DNA of 31,127 nucleotides from Streptococcaceae bacterium (GCA_031270215.1 JAISYB010000136.1:1-31127); one strand, 5' to 3'; positions 14,493 to 22,395 are shown, counted from the first letter of the stretch. Notes: generated by a model not told the origin, from the sequence alone. A program made the numbers and translations.

Positions 14493-14948
14493 CTATCCTC
14501 TTTTCATTTTTTTAGCTATCATTCTAAATATTTCGATGATTACAAATGTTAATAAAAATAGCATTAACATTGTTGAAATATCATTGTTGAAATTAATATC
14601 TGCAATTGTTAAATTTTTTGATTTTCCAGCGAGAGCTGCGGTATTTAACTTAATTTGATTAACCACTTCATTAGACACAATTAAACCTATAGCAAAGAAT
14701 ACTGCTAGCGAATATCCAAAAGATAAAATTAAATCCGTGATAATTCGCACTTTGGCGCTTTCAAATTTAGGTATTATCGACACAACAGATAACGAATACA
14801 AAACTATTGGAATAAGCACAACTAAGAAAAAGACCGAAAGAAAATTAAACGATCTAATTTGCAATATGTTGTATATCCACAACAATAAAAATACAATTGG
14901 AAAAATAAATTTCAAGATAGATTTAGTCAAAGTTAAAGCCCCTTTCAT
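14493..14948 (-). CDS. Small integral membrane protein of unknown function
   Basis: About 151 aa with four hydrophobic segments (two near the start, one near the middle, one near the C-terminus) and a basic end (MIAKKMKRG). The stop lies 2 nt before the start of the radical SAM relic, so the two shared an operon. The start is uncertain: ATG 14948 has no clear ribosome site, whereas TTG at 14930 is 7 nt behind AAAGGGG. With the modification enzyme and exporter beside it destroyed, it may no longer have a job. Family not recognised. Confidence 0.6.
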   Translation of the reverse strand: MKGALTLTKSILKFIFPIVFLLLWIYNILQIRSFNFLSVFFLVVLIPIVLYSLSVVSIIPKFESAKVRIITDLILSFGYSLAVFFAIGLIVSNEVVNQIKLNTAALAGKSKNLTIADINFNNDISTMLMLFLLTFVIIEIFRMIAKKMKRG

Positions 14949-15071
14949 TTTCAATTTATTACTATTTACTCATGCAGCATTACTCTCAAACTGCAATCAA
15001 AATCAAGTTGTAAAATGCATGAATAGCTGATGTGTATAGCAATGATTTCGTTTTTATCCGAAAAATACAAA

Positions 15072-15106
15072 AAAATATTCCTAATAGAGTGAAATATTTT
15101 AGGATT
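15072..15106 (-). terminator. Weak terminator after the second radical SAM gene
   Basis: On the minus strand CCTAA/TTAGG forms a short stem, with one further pair outside, overlapping the stop codon and followed by seven T's. The stem is short, so termination would be partial. Confidence 0.35.
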
Positions 15107-16208
15107 TAAGTAAAAATTTATATTCTTTGCATTTTTCAATCAATACTTCATTGGACTTATTATTCACCTCGTTTAGCAAACATGGAAAACAATTTTTCAT
15201 TAAGTGCGAACAGCTATTGCATGGTTCCCAATTTGAATATAAATCTTTCTCCATTATCTTCTCTTTTATATCAATAAAAAATTCATTTTCATTGTAAATT
15301 TTATCAATAGATTTTTCACGTAAATTATCTACTGGATATATTTTTGTAGGTTCCTGACTGTATTTATCAATTTCAAAATAAGGCTTGTAGGCATCACAAG
15401 GATATACAAATCCATCATTTGATACAAATAAGCTTTCTCTGAAAATTGGACAGACACTAGAATTCCCATACGTTATTTGGTTATCGTCAAATAGCAAAGA
15501 ATTTAAATAATCTTTACCAATTTCACTTAAAAAACAAAGTTCCAAGCTTTCTCTGTTCAATAAATATCCTTGCATATTTAAAAATTTTGAAAGTTCTAAT
15601 ACAAACTCCAATTCCTCTGAAAAATTTATATTGAATCTATCCTTTGAGTGACTATTATTTTGATAACCCAATATCTGAATTTTATTAACATTTTTGCTTG
15701 AAAATAATTGTATTGTGTCTATTATTTCTCCTTTGTTAATGTTCATTAAGATTGTGTTGGTGTGGATTTTTAAATTAGGATTCGTCTTTTTAATTTCTAA
15801 AAGATGATCTAATGATCCCAATTGCTTATTCAGAATATCTTTTCCTCGAATGTATTTCACTGTTTTTTTATTACTAGAATCAATACTTAGTCCAACAAAA
15901 TGACAATATTTACTACTGAAAATTTCATCAAATTTACCGGTGTAGATATTCTCACCAGCAGTTATGAAACCATAAGGTATTCTATAAGTATCTAAATTTT
16001 TACACACCTTTAAAATGTGCTCATATTCAAGAGGATCTCCACCTAAAAGTGACACTCCTTTTAATTGCGATGCATTTCCTATTTTTTTTACAACTTTTTC
16101 AACACTATCCTCATCAATATCAAAATCCCAACCAATTCTATCCAAAGCATTGTGACAAAATTTACAATTCATTTTGCATTTTTTTGTTAAATTCCATTTT
16201 ACAAACAT
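15099..16208 (-). CDS. Radical SAM peptide-modifying enzyme 2
   Basis: A 369-aa radical SAM protein. The cluster motif is CKMNCKFC (Cys11, 15, 18), starting almost at the N-terminus, so there is no leader-binding domain in front. The SAM-binding strand reads SLLGGDP, with Asp in place of the usual Glu of GGEP. The C-terminal third carries a SPASM/twitch-like set of cysteines (VCPIFRES, YPCDAYK, WEPCNSCSH, NCFPC), which would hold auxiliary iron-sulfur clusters. It starts 14 nt after the MFS gene with an AAAGGAG site. Its place in the operon with a 26-aa precursor-like gene suggests it acts on that peptide. No family with known chemistry is recognised; an activating or epimerising role cannot be excluded. 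Confidence 0.86.
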   Translation of the reverse strand: MFVKWNLTKKCKMNCKFCHNALDRIGWDFDIDEDSVEKVVKKIGNASQLKGVSLLGGDPLEYEHILKVCKNLDTYRIPYGFITAGENIYTGKFDEIFSSKYCHFVGLSIDSSNKKTVKYIRGKDILNKQLGSLDHLLEIKKTNPNLKIHTNTILMNINKGEIIDTIQLFSSKNVNKIQILGYQNNSHSKDRFNINFSEELEFVLELSKFLNMQGYLLNRESLELCFLSEIGKDYLNSLLFDDNQITYGNSSVCPIFRESLFVSNDGFVYPCDAYKPYFEIDKYSQEPTKIYPVDNLREKSIDKIYNENEFFIDIKEKIMEKDLYSNWEPCNSCSHLMKNCFPCLLNEVNNKSNEVLIEKCKEYKFLLKS

Positions 16209-16222
16209 GGTTTCTCCTTTTC

Positions 16223-17425
16223 CTATTCTTTACTCCTTTTTGATTTCATGAATAATAATGGTATTAATGCAAATGCACCACAAATTATCCATGAAATTTT
16301 AATAGGTGTTTGGTCAGATTCAATTCCAATAAAATTTTTACTAATAACCCCAGTGATCAATAGTCCCAAGCACATCCCTAACTGATTAAACGTTGATTGA
16401 ACAGATAACATTGTTGCCCTATTTGAGTCTCCAACTAAACTGTTTGTATATATTTGAATGACCGGGTTATACATTCCTCTACCGATTTCATACATAAAGA
16501 AAGATAGTAAGACTAAATAAAATGAGTCAAAAATACCAGATAAAATCAACCAGACTCCAAGCATTAAACAGGTTAGTCGCAAAATTTTTATATGCGAATT
16601 TTTTTTTGTTAACTTTTTCACTAACACACTTCCTAAAACCATGAACAATGAGTATCCTGATTTTATATATCCCATAATCCAAACACCTTGTCCGGACAAA
16701 CCTACTAGTCTAGGTTGTTGAAAAGTATTTGCAGAAGAATTAGACATCCCAATAAAAAATACAAAAAAGAATAAAGGGAGGAAATATTTATTTTTTCTAA
16801 TAAATTGATAACTTTCTTTTATAAAATCTAGTAAAGAATTCTTTTTTTCAATATCAAATGAATTAGTTCGCCTTCCCTCTTTTACCGATACGGTTATAAA
16901 TAAAATAAGGACAATATTTATTATCATGCTTACTATCCAGGGAAGTACATAGCTAACACTTGCTAAATAAGCACCTATAATCCCACAAAAAATACCAGCC
17001 ACATACTGAATACTATTTGAAGTGGAGAATACAGTTTCAATGTTTTTCTCAGAATTTTCCGCTATCCAAGCTTCCATAGAACCTGAGATTAAACACAGGG
17101 CTAAGGAACCTAACACTTGAGTTAATAATAAAATAATAAAATTATGAAAATAAGTAAATAGAAAGCTATACAGTACATAAATCCATAGACCAGCTAACGT
17201 TGAGAATTTCCTACCTAATTTGTCTGCAACAATTCCTGTTGGTATTTCTAATAATAGACCTAAAAAAAACATTACTAACATAAACAAGTTTGCTTTTTGC
17301 AAAGAATACCCTTTGTCCAATATAAATAGTATCAATGATGTTCCAGTTATTTCTAAAATAAAAAAGTTAAAAAAAGAAATCAAATAGTATAATTGGTAAT
17401 TTTTTATCTTAAACATTTTTTTCAC
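16223..17425 (-). CDS. MFS transporter, probable exporter of the modified peptide
   Basis: A 400-aa major facilitator protein with about twelve hydrophobic segments and the loop 2-3 signature GIVADKLGRKF (about residues 63-73). Its start overlaps the end of the first radical SAM gene by 17 bp, and the second radical SAM gene follows after 14 nt, so all three are tightly coupled. Use of an MFS protein rather than an ABC exporter with a peptidase suggests a very small final product, perhaps trimmed by an unlinked protease. The substrate is inferred from context only. Confidence 0.87.
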   Translation of the reverse strand: MKKMFKIKNYQLYYLISFFNFFILEITGTSLILFILDKGYSLQKANLFMLVMFFLGLLLEIPTGIVADKLGRKFSTLAGLWIYVLYSFLFTYFHNFIILLLTQVLGSLALCLISGSMEAWIAENSEKNIETVFSTSNSIQYVAGIFCGIIGAYLASVSYVLPWIVSMIINIVLILFITVSVKEGRRTNSFDIEKKNSLLDFIKESYQFIRKNKYFLPLFFFVFFIGMSNSSANTFQQPRLVGLSGQGVWIMGYIKSGYSLFMVLGSVLVKKLTKKNSHIKILRLTCLMLGVWLILSGIFDSFYLVLLSFFMYEIGRGMYNPVIQIYTNSLVGDSNRATMLSVQSTFNQLGMCLGLLITGVISKNFIGIESDQTPIKISWIICGAFALIPLLFMKSKRSKE

Positions 17426-18518
17426 CTACACAAAGATTGTAGAAGCTGGTTTGAGTTTTTTTTGAGTACAAAGGAATAACATATTTTTCTAATAATGGTA
17501 ATATTTCACAATTTAAAGGATCTTTTCTCATAATACTTCCTGACTTTTCGAAAGCATTAGCTCTACAACCACAGCCGCAAACTTTTAGATATTTACAACC
17601 AAAACAATCATCTATATCCTTAATTTTAATATCCCAAAATTTTTTGTACAACTCACTATTCTTAACATCTCTAATTGATTTCGCTTTTACATTGCCCAGT
17701 TTTAACGCTAAAAATCTAGAACACGGAGTTACTTCTCCTAAACCTCTAATCCCTATATTTCGCTTATTATAAGCACAGGGATGCATATCAAGGGGTTTTT
17801 CTCCATATAAAAAATTTTCCATTCCTGGTCTATATAGATTATAAATGAAAAGCTCAAAATTTGGTTTTTCATTTAGATATCTTTTAAGTAATTCAGCCAC
17901 TTTTTTAAAAGTATATTCAAAGTCTGATTCAATGAGATCATCCTTATATTTTTTATATCTTCCAACCTCAAATGCAAAATCTAGTCTCCAAGCTAAAGGA
18001 TTACTTTTTTTCATAAATTCGTATACTTCATCTAAATAATTTATGTTATATTTGTTCAGAATAGTGTTGACTGTCCATGGAAATCCTAGCTCATCGAAAC
18101 GATTGAGAGATGCCATGATTTTTTCTCCTGTTCCTGAGCCGCGAACATAATCATTATTTTCCCCCTCATAACTAATCTTAATTTCTTCAATGTTATCTTT
18201 TACTATTTCTAACTTTTTCATAACATTATCATCTATTAATGTTGCATTAGTGATAAATATAGTTTTGATTTTTTTTTCTTTGCAAAAATATAGCAAATCG
18301 AAAAACTTAGGGCTAGTTAACACTTCCCCTCCTGAAAATATTATTTTTTCACATCCCATAGTCTTAGCTTCTAAGATTAATTCAAACATTCGTTCCAAAT
18401 TTAATTCTTCTGCTATGTACTTTCTTGAATTATAATCACCATAAAAACAATGTTTGCAGGTCAAGTTGCACCCTACTGTTACATCCATATGCATAAAACG
18501 CAATTCTGGCTTCCTCAT
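17409..18518 (-). CDS. SPASM radical SAM peptide-modifying enzyme 1
   Basis: A 369-aa radical SAM/SPASM protein. The motif CNLTCKHC (Cys17, 21, 24) binds the catalytic cluster; IIFSGGEVLTS is the SAM-binding GGE strand. The C-terminal SPASM region has cysteines in HPCAYNK, TPCSRF, DCFGCKYLKVCGCGC and LNCEIL, enough for two auxiliary clusters, as in enzymes making thioether or carbon-carbon links in peptides. AAAGGGGAG precedes ATG 18518. The 26-aa precursor gene lies 57 nt upstream, separated by a perfect hairpin. The protein has no PqqD-like domain, so leader binding, if any, must be done otherwise. The actual reaction is unknown. Confidence 0.88.
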   Translation of the reverse strand: MRKPELRFMHMDVTVGCNLTCKHCFYGDYNSRKYIAEELNLERMFELILEAKTMGCEKIIFSGGEVLTSPKFFDLLYFCKEKKIKTIFITNATLIDDNVMKKLEIVKDNIEEIKISYEGENNDYVRGSGTGEKIMASLNRFDELGFPWTVNTILNKYNINYLDEVYEFMKKSNPLAWRLDFAFEVGRYKKYKDDLIESDFEYTFKKVAELLKRYLNEKPNFELFIYNLYRPGMENFLYGEKPLDMHPCAYNKRNIGIRGLGEVTPCSRFLALKLGNVKAKSIRDVKNSELYKKFWDIKIKDIDDCFGCKYLKVCGCGCRANAFEKSGSIMRKDPLNCEILPLLEKYVIPLYSKKTQTSFYNLCVGEKNV

Positions 18519-18539
18519 TTAGAACTCCCCTTTTGATAG

Positions 18540-18568
18540 AATAGATTCCCAGAATTCGGGAATCTATT
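18540..18568 (-). promoter_or_regulatory. Intercistronic hairpin between precursor and enzyme genes
   Basis: A perfect 11-bp stem AATAGATTCCC / GGGAATCTATT with a 7-nt loop, sitting 8 nt after the precursor stop codon. It is not followed by a T-tract on the minus strand, so it more likely slows 3' decay or partly attenuates transcription. This would give more precursor than enzyme mRNA, a usual arrangement in RiPP operons. Confidence 0.65.
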
Positions 18569-18575
18569 CACAATT

Positions 18576-18656
18576 TTAACAGCACTGCATTGGAGACATA
18601 ATAACTACACGTTCATCTTCTTCAGTAGTTACTTTTGTTAGTTCTTCTTTTTTCAT
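18576..18656 (-). CDS. 26-aa Cys-Cys-ending peptide, candidate RiPP precursor
   Basis: A 26-codon gene beginning MKKEELTKVTTEEDE and ending RVVIMSPMQCC. It has an excellent AAAGGAG site (18667-18673) 10 nt before the ATG, its own promoter (18730-18759) and a hairpin after the stop codon. The acidic, hydrophilic N-terminal half looks like a leader and the last 7-10 residues like a core with two terminal cysteines. Two radical SAM genes and an MFS gene follow directly. It lacks a GG motif, so the C39 exporter at 7159 is not expected to process it. I know of no described peptide with this sequence. That it is modified is inference from gene order; alternatives are a toxin-like or regulatory peptide. 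Confidence 0.75.
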   Translation of the reverse strand: MKKEELTKVTTEEDERVVIMSPMQCC

Positions 18657-18729
18657 AATGACAATCTCCTTTCTTTTGTTCTCTACTCCCTTGTTTTAAA
18701 ATATATCTAAAAAAGAATAGATCATACGC

Positions 18730-18759
18730 ATAATACCATACGTTAAACATTCTAGTCAA
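18730..18759 (-). promoter_or_regulatory. Promoter of the precursor/radical SAM operon
   Basis: Minus-strand -35 TTGACT (18754-18759, overlapping the stop codon of the 57-aa gene) and -10 TATTAT (18730-18735), 18 bp apart. Two direct copies of CGTATG, 14 bp apart (CATACG on the plus strand at 18723-18728 and 18737-18742), flank the -10 box and could bind a regulator. Confidence 0.6.
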
Positions 18760-18929
18760 TAACTGATTGTGATTTGATCTTTGGGCTCCAACGGCTGTAA
18801 CCTGTATTCTGATTCATCTATAATGTTTAATTCGTTACGGGAACGAACAAGTCCTTTTACAACAGAAAATCTTACAATTCTAGCTCTTTGTGATTGCATT
18901 GTGTTTCCAATTAATTCATTTAAATTCAT
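18756..18929 (-). CDS. 57-aa protein of unknown function
   Basis: A small gene starting MNLNELIGNTMQSQRARIVR and ending PKDQITISY, with a GAGGGG site 7 nt ahead of ATG 18929. It is basic in the first half and acidic in the second, without a membrane segment or leader motif. Two copies of the GTCTACC operator-like motif lie just upstream, and the promoter of the precursor operon overlaps its stop codon. It may be a small DNA- or protein-binding regulator of the operon. Family not recognised. Confidence 0.55.
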   Translation of the reverse strand: MNLNELIGNTMQSQRARIVRFSVVKGLVRSRNELNIIDESEYRLQPLEPKDQITISY

Positions 18930-18980
18930 TGGTGCCCCTCATTTCTTTATTTTTATAATATGTTGATATCTCAAAATCAT

Positions 18981-19024
18981 GAATATTTGTCTACCTATAA
19001 TATAAAATTGAATACTCGTCTACC
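18981..19024 (-). promoter_or_regulatory. Two operator-like repeats before the 57-aa gene
   Basis: GAATATTTGTCTACC (18981-18995) and GAATACTCGTCTACC (19010-19024) are direct repeats 29 bp apart, differing at two positions. A third copy sits over the start site of the upstream regulator gene (19448-19462). On the minus strand each contains TAGACr, which resembles a -35 box; TAGACG and TATAGG are 17 bp apart within this stretch, so binding would overlap promoter elements. Confidence 0.6.
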
Positions 19025-19049
19025 AAAAAATGTAGATAAAAAACAATTT

Positions 19050-19430
19050 TTAAATCCAAATATTATGATTGTTTTTATCTAAAACAAAAGCTTTTAAAAC
19101 CATTCTAACAACAAATGAACGATAAACAGTTCTTTTCATTCCAAATGATAAATTAAATAAAACAATAAGCTTATCCAGTAAATCTATAGTATTTTGATTA
19201 AGGGTTAATGCACTGGGACTAACTTCTGTATAGTGAGCAAGCACACCTTCATATTCTGGATTATTTCTGACAGATACCCAGTCAATTCGTTGATAGTTTG
19301 AAGCATAACGTTCACAGATATTATCAACAACTTCCCCTGATGTTACTTTTACATTTCTCTTTAAATAGTTTAGTTTTTCTTCTTCTATTATAACTCGCGC
19401 CTCATATGACATCCTCATTTGAATTCTCAT
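19050..19430 (-). CDS. Probable ribbon-helix-helix regulator
   Basis: A 126-aa basic protein. The C-terminal part (about 74-117) has the shape of a ribbon-helix-helix DNA-binding unit: a short strand SALTLNQ, then helix TIDLLDKLIVLFN, a turn, and helix KRTVYRSFVVRMVLKAFV. The N-terminal half is charged and unassigned. AAAGGAG precedes ATG 19430. One operator-like motif overlaps its own transcription start, and two more lie before the next gene, so autoregulation and control of the peptide operon are likely. The fold is my reading of the sequence pattern, not a database match. Confidence 0.6.
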   Translation of the reverse strand: MRIQMRMSYEARVIIEEEKLNYLKRNVKVTSGEVVDNICERYASNYQRIDWVSVRNNPEYEGVLAHYTEVSPSALTLNQNTIDLLDKLIVLFNLSFGMKRTVYRSFVVRMVLKAFVLDKNNHNIWI

Positions 19431-19447
19431 TCCAGTTCTCCTTTATT

Positions 19448-19462
19448 GAATATTTGTCTACC
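19448..19462 (-). promoter_or_regulatory. Operator-like repeat, third copy
   Basis: GAATATTTGTCTACC, identical to the copy at 18981-18995. It lies just downstream of the -10 box of the regulator gene, over the expected +1 region, a usual place for an autorepressor. Confidence 0.6.
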
Positions 19463-19467
19463 CAAAA

Positions 19468-19496
19468 AGTATACCACCTAGTTTTTTAACTTGCAA
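19468..19496 (-). promoter_or_regulatory. Promoter of the regulator gene
   Basis: Minus-strand -35 TTGCAA (19491-19496) and -10 TATACT (19468-19473) with a 17-bp spacer. Confidence 0.65.
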
Positions 19497-19585
19497 GTGT
19501 TACAAAAATCCTAAACAGCTTTAATTCACTTCTATCATAATTTATTTCAAAAAATAATAATTCCAAAAAGCGTTACAATAACCAC

Positions 19586-19619
19586 GAAAAAACACCCCAT
19601 GGTGTGAACCATGAAGTGT
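19586..19619 (-). terminator. Terminator of rplM-rpsI
   Basis: Minus-strand stem ACACTTCATGG / CCATGGGGTGT (11 bp with two G-T pairs), loop of 6 nt, then six T's. It marks the right boundary of the accessory region. Confidence 0.85.
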
Positions 19620-19645
19620 CTTGAACCATTGATATACAGCTGTTT

Positions 19646-20038
19646 TTAACGTTTTGAGAACTGTGAAGCTTTACGAGCTTTCTTAAGACCTGGTTTTTTA
19701 CGTTCTACCATACGAGCATCACGAGTCAGCAAACCTGCAGACTTCAATGATTTACGAAAATCTGGATCTACTTGTAATAACGCACGAGCGATACCGTGAC
19801 GGATTGCTCCAGCTTGTCCAGCATACCCTCCACCTACTACGTTTACTAAAACGTCATATGCACCAACTGTTTCTGTAACAGTAAATGGCTGATTAATTAC
19901 CAAGCCAAGATCAGCATGTGGAATATATTCTTCAACTGCTTTATTATTTACAGTAATTTTTCCTGTTCCCGGTACTAAACGTACACGAGCAACAGCATTT
20001 TTGCGGCGTCCAGTGCCAGCATATTGTACTTGTGCCAA
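19646..20038 (-). CDS. rpsI: 30S ribosomal protein S9
   Basis: A 130-aa protein with the S9/uS9 hallmarks YAGTGRRKNAVARVRLVPG near the start, GGGYAGQAGAIRHGIARAL in the middle and the basic end KARKASQFSKR that reaches the ribosomal P site. It follows rplM by 13 nt and has a good GGAGGA site. Length and order are as in other Firmicutes. The 3' end is intact; I found no duplicated copy of it that would mark an integrated element. Confidence 0.98.
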   Translation of the reverse strand: MAQVQYAGTGRRKNAVARVRLVPGTGKITVNNKAVEEYIPHADLGLVINQPFTVTETVGAYDVLVNVVGGGYAGQAGAIRHGIARALLQVDPDFRKSLKSAGLLTRDARMVERKKPGLKKARKASQFSKR

Positions 20039-20051
20039 TGAATTGTCCTCC

Positions 20052-20495
20052 TTAAATTAAGTTCGTGATATCTAAAACTTCTGGTTGTTGTGCTTGATGT
20101 GTATGTTCGCTTCCAGCAAATACTTTAAGTTTCATGCCTTGTGCACGACCCAAAGTATTTTTAGGTAGCATACCTTTAACAGAGTTTTGAATAAGACGAA
20201 CAGGATTCTTTTCACGCAATTCTCCAGCAGAAATCTGCTTTAATCCGCCTGGATATAATGAATGATGATAGTAAATTTTATCACTTGCTTTGTTACCTGT
20301 TAATTTGATTTTTTCTGCATTGATGACAATCACAAAATCACCTGTATCAGTATGAGGCGTGAATGTCGGTTTGTTTTTACCACGCAAAATTTTAGCTACT
20401 GCTGCAGATAAGCGTCCTAATGGAATATCAGTCGCATCTACGACATACCATTTACGTTCTACTTCGCCTGGTTTCGCCATATATGTTGTACGCAC
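20052..20495 (-). CDS. rplM: 50S ribosomal protein L13
   Basis: A 147-aa uL13 protein (VRTTYMAKPGEVERKWYVVD at the start; PLGRLSAAVAKILRGK; GMLPKNTLGR). I start at the GTG at 20495, because the conserved family N-terminus begins there and TTGGAGGAAA forms the ribosome site. A longer frame from TTG 20510 would put that site inside the gene. It forms the usual operon with rpsI and has a structured leader upstream. Confidence 0.97.
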   Translation of the reverse strand: MRTTYMAKPGEVERKWYVVDATDIPLGRLSAAVAKILRGKNKPTFTPHTDTGDFVIVINAEKIKLTGNKASDKIYYHHSLYPGGLKQISAGELREKNPVRLIQNSVKGMLPKNTLGRAQGMKLKVFAGSEHTHQAQQPEVLDITNLI

Positions 20496-20520
20496 GTTTA
20501 TTTCCTCCAATTGTTCTTTT

Positions 20521-20565
20521 GTTTACAAATCATTTTTCGGTTCCGGGGCCTAAAATGGGGTAAAC
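20521..20565 (-). ncRNA. Probable L13 ribosomal-protein leader
   Basis: In the rplM 5' UTR, GTTTAC (read on the minus strand at 20565-20560) pairs with GTAAAC (20526-20521) and encloses a G/C-rich internal hairpin region (CCCC...GGCCCCGGAACC). Firmicutes carry an L13 leader of this general form that lets L13 repress its own operon. Assignment is by position and pairing, not by model search. Confidence 0.5.
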
Positions 20566-20577
20566 ATACCGCTACTT

Positions 20578-20606
20578 ATAATACTTGCTTTCAATGTCAA
20601 AGTCAA
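20578..20606 (-). promoter_or_regulatory. Promoter of rplM-rpsI
   Basis: Minus-strand -35 TTGACT (20601-20606) and -10 TATTAT (20578-20583), 17 bp apart, giving a leader of about 75 nt. Confidence 0.7.
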
Positions 20607-20742
20607 GAGAAACAATAGTAATTTATTTGGAAAAATTTGAAAGTTAAAGATATGTTTTGTTTCCTTTTAATCCATAGTCTGATAAACTAATTAAGTGAAT
20701 ACGGTTTCTTTTTGCAAATTTTATCTTTCGGAGGATTAATCT

Positions 20743-22395
20743 ATGACATCTATTGGTAATTACAAACGAAGCGAAATCAGCAAATCAAATCAGCTCTTCT
20801 CAAGTATCAGAGAAACAGTTGAAGCCAACTTTTATGCAAATACAGTCACACGGGTTATGACTAGAAAAGATGCCTACAAATTAGCGACCCATGCTAAAGG
20901 GGCAATCGTGACTGATTTACCTATTAAATATCCAGAACGTCAAGGCTTACCTGAGGATGCTAAAATCTTAGTTTTTAATGATGGCGAAATTGTCGGCAGA
21001 ACATCAGCAGCTAGAAAAATCATCGGACAACCCGGCGTTAATGAGACAGATTTAGCCAAAATCGTCCGCGAAGCCATGTATCATTTGTCAAGAAAAGAAA
21101 CTCTAACAACTGACGTCATCGTTGGTTTGGACGAGAGCTTTACAATAAAGTCACACCTACTACTGCCCAAAGGATACGAAACAAACCTTTTGAGTTATCT
21201 GCTTAATTTCCAAGAAATAACAGCGGAATATCAAGAAAAATATGAAAACTCTAAAAGCTATCCGGTCAGTGATATTCTGATAGTTGCTGATCCAGACTGG
21301 ACACATTCGGATTACCCATATGGACTTGTCTTATTTGATCCACTGCACAATACCGCAGTCGTCCTAGGCTTACGCTACTTTGGCGAGCTAAAAAAAGGGA
21401 CTTTGACTCTAGCTTGGGCAAGTGCACACCGTAATGGATTCATTGCGTGCCATGGTGGAATGAAGCAATACACCAAAATTGATGGCTCTAAATATACAAT
21501 GGCAGCTTTCGGTTTATCCGGTTCTGGAAAATCAACGATTACCTTATCTAAAAACGAAAGTAAATACCACGTAACAGTTTTACACGATGATGCTTTTATA
21601 ATCTCTGAAACAGATGGCTCAACAGTTGCTCTAGAACCTGCCTATTTTGACAAAACGCAGGACTATCCATTAACTAATCCGGCAACGCAATACTTCCTAA
21701 CTTGTCAGAATGTCGGCGTAACGCTAGATGAAAATGGAAAAAAAGTCATTGTGACTGAGGATATTAGAAATGGCAATGGTCGAACAGTTAAAAGCAAGCT
21801 CGTGACACCAAACAGGGTTGATTATCTAAAAGAAAAAATTGACGCTGTATTTTGGATTATGAAAGACGATAGCTTGCCGCCATTAGTCAAGGTAACCGAT
21901 TCAAAGCTTGCGGCAATCTTTGGTTTAACGCTTGCCACTAAGCGATCAACCGCAGAAAATATCATTGGAAAAGTTGATATGGATGCCTTGGTTATTGAAC
22001 CTTTTGCTAATCCATTTAGAGCTTATGCATTAGGAGAGGACTTTGAAAACTTCACTCAGCTTTTTGAAACCAAACAGACAGATTGCTATATTTTAAACAC
22101 CAGCTTCTTTAATGGTCAAAAAATACAACCAAAGCACACTTTAGGTGCGATTGAGATGGTTGTGGATAACCTAGGTGACTTTAAAGCTTTTGGTCCAATA
22201 AATGACCTACTCTATCTACCAATTAACGGCTTTGAACCAGACTTCACCAATGCGTCATACGTCGCTCAGCTCAAAGCAAGAATGGAAAATAGACTCCGCT
22301 TTATCCTCAGTAAACAAACGGATTTAGAGGGCTATCATGCATTGCCTGCGGGCGTTGAAAATGTCCTAGAAAAAATCATCAACGAGCTAAGTTAA
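20743..22395 (+). CDS. pckA: Phosphoenolpyruvate carboxykinase (ATP)
   Basis: A 550-aa ATP-dependent PEP carboxykinase, which interconverts oxaloacetate and PEP with CO2 release or fixation. The kinase P-loop GLSGSGKST (257-265), the upstream substrate-binding stretch NGFIACHGGMKQY and the metal-binding LHDDAF are visible. Length fits the ATP-type family. CGGAGGATT precedes ATG 20743. No clear sigma-A promoter is visible in the divergent region shared with rplM. In lactic acid bacteria the enzyme may work towards oxaloacetate. A cluster of DnaA-box-like sequences lies right after the stop codon. Confidence 0.96.
   Translation: MTSIGNYKRSEISKSNQLFSSIRETVEANFYANTVTRVMTRKDAYKLATHAKGAIVTDLPIKYPERQGLPEDAKILVFNDGEIVGRTSAARKIIGQPGVNETDLAKIVREAMYHLSRKETLTTDVIVGLDESFTIKSHLLLPKGYETNLLSYLLNFQEITAEYQEKYENSKSYPVSDILIVADPDWTHSDYPYGLVLFDPLHNTAVVLGLRYFGELKKGTLTLAWASAHRNGFIACHGGMKQYTKIDGSKYTMAAFGLSGSGKSTITLSKNESKYHVTVLHDDAFIISETDGSTVALEPAYFDKTQDYPLTNPATQYFLTCQNVGVTLDENGKKVIVTEDIRNGNGRTVKSKLVTPNRVDYLKEKIDAVFWIMKDDSLPPLVKVTDSKLAAIFGLTLATKRSTAENIIGKVDMDALVIEPFANPFRAYALGEDFENFTQLFETKQTDCYILNTSFFNGQKIQPKHTLGAIEMVVDNLGDFKAFGPINDLLYLPINGFEPDFTNASYVAQLKARMENRLRFILSKQTDLEGYHALPAGVENVLEKIINELS

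Noticed and set aside
14955..15098. Precursor gene for the broken radical SAM system between the membrane protein and radical SAM 2
   Set aside because: Only frames of five codons or fewer with ATG starts; nothing precursor-like remains.
19630..19665. Possible attachment site at the rpsI 3' end, a known integration target
   Set aside because: I found no second copy of the rpsI end in the window and no integrase gene, so element insertion at this site is not supported.
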